From: Acridotheres tristis
Lineage: Eukaryota; Chordata; Aves; Passeriformes; Sturnidae
Direction: 5' to 3'
NCBI GenBank assembly: GCA_037013685.1
Contig: CM072905.1
Coordinates: 6,149,491 to 6,213,490 of the forward strand
Length of the DNA stretch: 64,000 nucleotides
Part shown: positions 60,301 through 64,000 of the stretch, in pieces
How the letters are laid out: each line of letters starts with the position of its first letter
Numbering within the stretch: the first letter of the stretch is position 1
Translations under genes and position numbers: made by a program
Notes under the pieces: generated by a model
Told to the model about the DNA's origin: nothing
Seen by the model: only the letters and a program-made list of their open reading frames with translations
The model's database searches: none

Positions 60301-63300
60301 ATGGAAGGCTAGAAAAAGACAATCAAATGGAGGTAATTGAGAGTAGAAGCCCACCCTGCCTGATGTAAGCTCTGAAGCCCCACAGAGTGCAGACTGGAGG
60401 AAGAGCCTCAACAAAACTTTTCTCTGATTCTTGTTCCTTAGACACATGGGCCCCAGGCACAAAGGCTGCTAAATCTGGTGATTAATATAATATAATATAA
60501 TATAATATAATATAATATAACATAATATAATATAATATAATAATATGCCTTTTATTGTGTCCCAGTGACACAGACTCATCTTCATTCTGGATAAGAAGAG
60601 CTAAAAAAGCTAAGGATATCCTCACAGATTGGTGGTACACACCCAAAATTCTTTATTTTGCCACAAATTATGCCACAAAGTAAAACTTACGGGATCTCAA
60701 TCTCTTCAGAAATGGAAGTATGTCGAAAAGCCTCAGCTGAGACAGATGTGAAAGGCTGGCCTTTCCCAATCACCTCCAGTCCTTCCAGATCCTGGACATA
60801 CACAGAAATTACCAACTCACAGTTGCTCTTTTACATAGTAAGGGCATTAAAACACCAGACAAATGCACCAAGTCAGTCAAGTAAAGTGAAGTTACAATAT
60901 CTTGCTCCTACAATGATTTTTAGAGGCATCTAAAGAATGCTCAAGGGACACGAGAAAGAATCAATTCTGAGATTCCCAAGAATCCTAGATGACTGCACTC
61001 CCTACTAGCCATGATGCACAAAGAAAGTGTCCTTCACACGTTTCTCACCCTCAGAGATAGATTTCAAATACAAGAGTGAGGTTTGTTCTGTTTGTAGGAG
61101 GAGAGGCCATCTGCCTTCATGAGATTATTTCAGAGTGTCTTCCACATGGGTAAAGATCTCTTCCCTCTGCCCCACAGCACTAAATCAAAGTCCTGCACCA
61201 ATAATTGGCAGGGATTTTCTTGCCTAGGTCCTGACAGTTGCATGCTGCTGGTTTGGGGTCCTATTCTGAGGCTCCTAGACCACTCCATGCAACACTTCAG
61301 GAGGTCACACAACTCCTTCATAGGTGTGCTCCTTTGGAAATGTGGGAACTTCCAGGAAAAGCACTGTGGGAACAAGTTTTAGTCCCCTAATGCTTTTTTC
61401 AGATCCATCTCTTGGCAATTTTGTTACTTCACAGCACTTGACAAGAGACACAAAGAATGTCCTTGTTCCTCTGGTCTTACCGGCTTATAAAAGCCCAGCT
61501 CCTCTAGGAGAGATTTTAGCTCCTGCCGTCGATGTTTCAGGAAAAGACTCTTATCCCAGTTTAGGTGGCAAGGAATCCTCTTTGGAGGCCTGAGACCTGT
61601 AAAAATACCCATAGAAAAGCTCATTCTCTACACACCCACATGCCTAATCAAATTTCATTCTCTGCCGAACTTTGGCCTCGTAGTGTTTTAAAGAGAAGGT
61701 TCAACAAGGAAGGAGCTGATCCCTCCATCCTTGTGCCCCATTTCTTTGGAATGAACTCTCTGCAGTTTTCCCTTACCTGTTTCCCTCTGGATGGTTTGGG
61801 GTTTCCCCACATGAGTGAGTGGCTCTGGGTACCCACGTTCAGTCCGGGTCAGGCTCAGAGTCAGCCCAGTGAGTTCATCCCCAATTTGCTCAGGAAGGCT
61901 CCAGAACTCGCTTCCCACTCGGTATCCCTAGGGTAGGAAACAAGGCTCCCACTGATAGAGTTGTGCAGCTACCTGCTATTTTCACAGGCACTTGAAGCCA
62001 AAAACAAGAGGTCCTGACTATATGAGCATTTTAAAAGTCAGTGAATTATCCCTTTCTGCAAAGCAAGCCAAAATTTCTATCAGGCTGCTGTCGAAGACAG
62101 AAGAACTTTCTTCTATCTAGAGCACGTGAAAGTTGAATGATATTAAAATAAAGCCTCACACAAATGCAAATTATTTGATAGTGCTATAAATGTGAAAAAA
62201 GGATTTTAACACTACACTCTCATAACCCTCCTGCCTTACCCATGCCCTTTTCTCCATGGCAATCACTAAAATCCAAGTCTGAAGATCAGATCTTTCTGCC
62301 CCTGCAACAGCAATTGTGACATGTTCCCATGCCACTTCCCAGGGCACAACATTCTTTGGTGAGAATCAAGAAATGCCACGTGCTCATCACCACTTTCCCC
62401 TGACTGGATAGCACAATTCAGGTTTTTATTTTTCATGTCCCTGAAAGCTCTGCTTAGACACCAAGCTGAGGGATTCAGAGAGGCTTTGATAAACATCTCC
62501 TGACAGCACTTCAGAGACTTACTCAGAACAGTGTCTGTGCTGTTTCACAAGAGCAGCACAATCAGGACACACAGGAAGTGGAGTTCTCACCTTTCCAGGA
62601 AATAGGGCAGGGAGACACCGGTCAATGAGGTCACGTTCTTCCTGGATTTGCCTGTAATCGTCCGACATGTTCATCAGCAATTCATTCTCTGGCTTGTGAA
62701 GAATTTCTATAAATAAAAAACACCACATCATTGGTGCTGCACTTCTGGGCACACCCTTTGCCACTGTTATTGTTCACCTCTAACCCACTTACACTGCTCC
62801 CTGCCAAATTCACTGTCCTCTCCCCAGCCAGAGCCACCAGCTCACCTTCCCACCACATCCAGAGCCACCAGCATGAGCAGTGTAGGAGTTCTGAGAACAT
62901 GGAATTAGACTGCAGTGGCACTAGGATTAACCCTGGCGGGCAATGGCTGCTGGGATTTAGTGTAGGGACATCAAACCTCTCAACCTGCACACAGAATTTC
63001 ACAGAATGAAACGTCCTTAGCTTTTCTCACCGCCTAGGTGCTTCTCCTGTTTTTTCCTCATTGCCATATGATGGCTCCAGTTCTGGAAAGCTTTGTGCTC
63101 TGCAACTTGACCCTGCTGTGCCTTTATTTTCTTCTCTCCTCCATGTTCCTCTACTAAAGCTGCTGCAGTAACATCTGGATGAGGAACCTTAACAGCATCT
63201 GCTAGCTGATGAGAGATGAAACATTAAATGAACCTCTCTATGCACACCAGAACAGGAATGGGAGAGGGAAGGAGAGAAGAATCTTCATATTGACAGCACT

Positions 63301-64000
63301 GTTACATTAGCAATCTGAGAGGAAGGAAATGAGGGCAGTAGGGACACACTCGGACACAATGGAAATATTTATCTCCAGCAGAGACTCCTGCAATGGCATG
63401 GCTGCAACATCAGCTCTTCCCTGATACCAGGAGCAGGGTACAGAGGGAAGAGGAAGCCTGTGTAATTGTTCCCTCCATGACCTGGTCCTGCACACAGGAC
63501 TCCAAAACCTGCTGGTGCAGTTTCTCCGAAGGCAAACCCTCCCCTGAGTGTGACGAGGCTGGGAAAACCACACCTTAGGCCTGCCCTGCTCCTGAAACGT
63601 GCTGGAAAGCATCAAAAGGTACTGCAGGCACCACACACCACCTCTGGAAAAGTGCCATGCAGCAGCATTTTCCTAACTCTACAGACGAACCTGAGTGTTT
63701 TTTCTGGCCAAGGCTTCCATCCTCAACTCCTGGAGACTTCCCAAAATGTGATGAGGGAGGATCTCTTCAGAGCCACCATCAAACTGTCTTGGTCCTACAA
63801 CACACATATAAAAATACCCAACCACAGAGCCAGGTCACTAAAGTTTGGCTTATCAAAACCAAACCCAGAGGTAAGATGTGAAGTTGAACCCTACCAGGAA
63901 AGGTCAGTGGTCCCTTGGGTGCCTTGGGGGGAACAGGATGTGCTACAAGATGTGTCACCTCCTTGGGTCGGTATTGTCGGACAAGGTAATTCCTCTGAAC
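54255..64000 (-). CDS. MYCBPAP: MYCBPAP (MYCBP-associated protein), 5' end outside window
   Basis: MYCBPAP (AMAP-1) binds the MYC-binding protein AMY-1/MYCBP. It is enriched in testis and has been tied to sperm flagella/ciliary central apparatus. The model has 17 coding exons (minus): 63895-64000 (partial), 63691-63794, 63031-63205, 62591-62706, 61777-61927, 61481-61596, 60691-60791, 59878-59989, 59346-59535, 58637-58824, 57940-58086, 57484-57762, 56594-56715, 55749-55864, 55190-55293, 54793-55005, 54255-54320. All phases agree over about 800 codons. Landmarks matching the human protein: ILPHHILGSLQ, YRQIQEERDLID, WSLPEQIGDELTGL, LIFCGQPARWIKG, FRTHPLLLGGALLQV, VDASATEEELFHRKNP, VVKQLHKLWRQ and LNKAALELC. 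Introns are mostly 0.2-0.8 kb and otherwise featureless. The frame is intact. Confidence 0.96.
55190..55293 (-). CDS. MYCBPAP: MYCBPAP lysine-rich exon
   Basis: Thirty-four codons encode a Lys/Gly/Glu-rich low-complexity segment (GGAKKGG, KKEEKKDKEGKKSKG). Human MYCBPAP has a comparable Lys/Glu-rich stretch at this position. The following exon, 54793-55005, continues as a charged linker and ends VALEIYQEKLYIE. The donor is GGG|GTAGGT. Confidence 0.88.
58637..58824 (-). CDS. MYCBPAP: MYCBPAP exon with ASH/PapD-like beta-sandwich pattern
   Basis: The exon encodes VILPGETRRFSFIFKSER, AGIFSEPWEFRTHP and LLLGGALLQVTLWGIAV. The pattern (I-L-P-G-E, alternating F, G-x-F-x-x-W-x-F-x-T-x-P, then a final hydrophobic strand) is that of Ig-like ASH/MSP domains common in ciliary central-apparatus and centrosomal proteins. 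The previous exon (59346-59535) supplies GIAARLTFETVASEKAESF and NDGRAAIWYNW, the expected N-terminal strands of the same domain. Confidence 0.85.
60483..60546. repeat. (TATAA)n microsatellite in a MYCBPAP intron
   Basis: About twelve TATAA/ATAAT units occur in a row with one C interruption (TAACATAA near 60520). It lies in the intron between exons 60691-60791 and 59878-59989 and is likely to be polymorphic in length. Confidence 0.95.
63691..64000 (-). CDS. MYCBPAP: MYCBPAP most 5' exons in the window
   Basis: The partial exon 63895-64000 encodes RNYLVRQYRPKEVTHLVAHP, resembling human FIIRKLKPMD..VCHLVARP, and ends in phase 1 with donor GTAGGG. Exon 63691-63794 gives FDGGSEEILPHHILGSLQE and ends NTQ with the atypical donor CAG|GTTCGT. 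The next exon begins LADAV where human has LAER, supporting the acceptor at 63205 rather than the alternative AG four bases on. The upstream boundary of the first exon is at or beyond the window end. Confidence 0.88.

Noticed and set aside
1..64000. CRISPR arrays, operons, phage or tRNA/rRNA genes
   Set aside because: The window is vertebrate nuclear DNA. No spaced direct repeats of CRISPR type, cloverleaf sequence or rRNA segment was noticed on either strand.

Overview
This is vertebrate nuclear DNA, most likely from a bird and probably a songbird. It has multi-exon genes with GT-AG introns, CpG-rich promoters, a chicken-repeat-1 (CR1) LINE tail ending in the avian ATTCTATG-type 8-mer, short introns and (CCCAT)n tracts. 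There is nothing prokaryotic, viral or CRISPR-like in it. The species assignment is inference.

Four protein-coding genes lie on the minus strand, so transcription runs from high to low coordinates. They are MYCBPAP (54255 to beyond 64000; its 5' end is outside the window), EPN3 (coding 41940-47718, non-coding first exon near 50345-50620), SPATA20 (coding 31102-41041) and the first coding exon of CACNA1G (14420-14661). The remaining exons of CACNA1G lie off the left end. As I remember it, this order and relative orientation matches human 17q21.33 (MYCBPAP-EPN3-SPATA20-CACNA1G). I rebuilt 17 MYCBPAP, 9 EPN3 and 16 SPATA20 coding exons from splice signals and phase. Every junction keeps frame. 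The EPN3 model is 638 aa and the SPATA20 model is 759 aa, both near the human lengths.

Layout: 1-14419 is the start of CACNA1G intron 1. Positions 14420-15330 hold its first coding exon, 5' UTR and CpG-rich promoter. Positions 15331-30782 are intergenic, with a CR1 fragment, a (CCCAT)n tract, a ten-copy 51-bp minisatellite and several AT-rich blocks that look like conserved non-coding DNA. SPATA20 (30.8-41.1 kb) has a 3.5-kb last intron with a cluster of TAATTA motifs. EPN3 ends only about 300 bp before the SPATA20 start codon. Positions 50.65-54.18 kb are intergenic, and 54.2-64.0 kb is MYCBPAP.

The genes do not form one pathway. CACNA1G encodes the T-type calcium channel Cav3.1, EPN3 is a clathrin/ubiquitin endocytic adaptor, SPATA20 is a thioredoxin-fold protein with a six-hairpin-like region, and MYCBPAP is a testis/cilia-associated MYCBP partner. 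The most notable local signal is the CACNA1G exon 1 donor, which matches the minor-spliceosome (U12-type) consensus exactly and has a strong ordinary donor 28 bp downstream. I found no new gene system; most of the other findings are regulatory or repeat-level observations.
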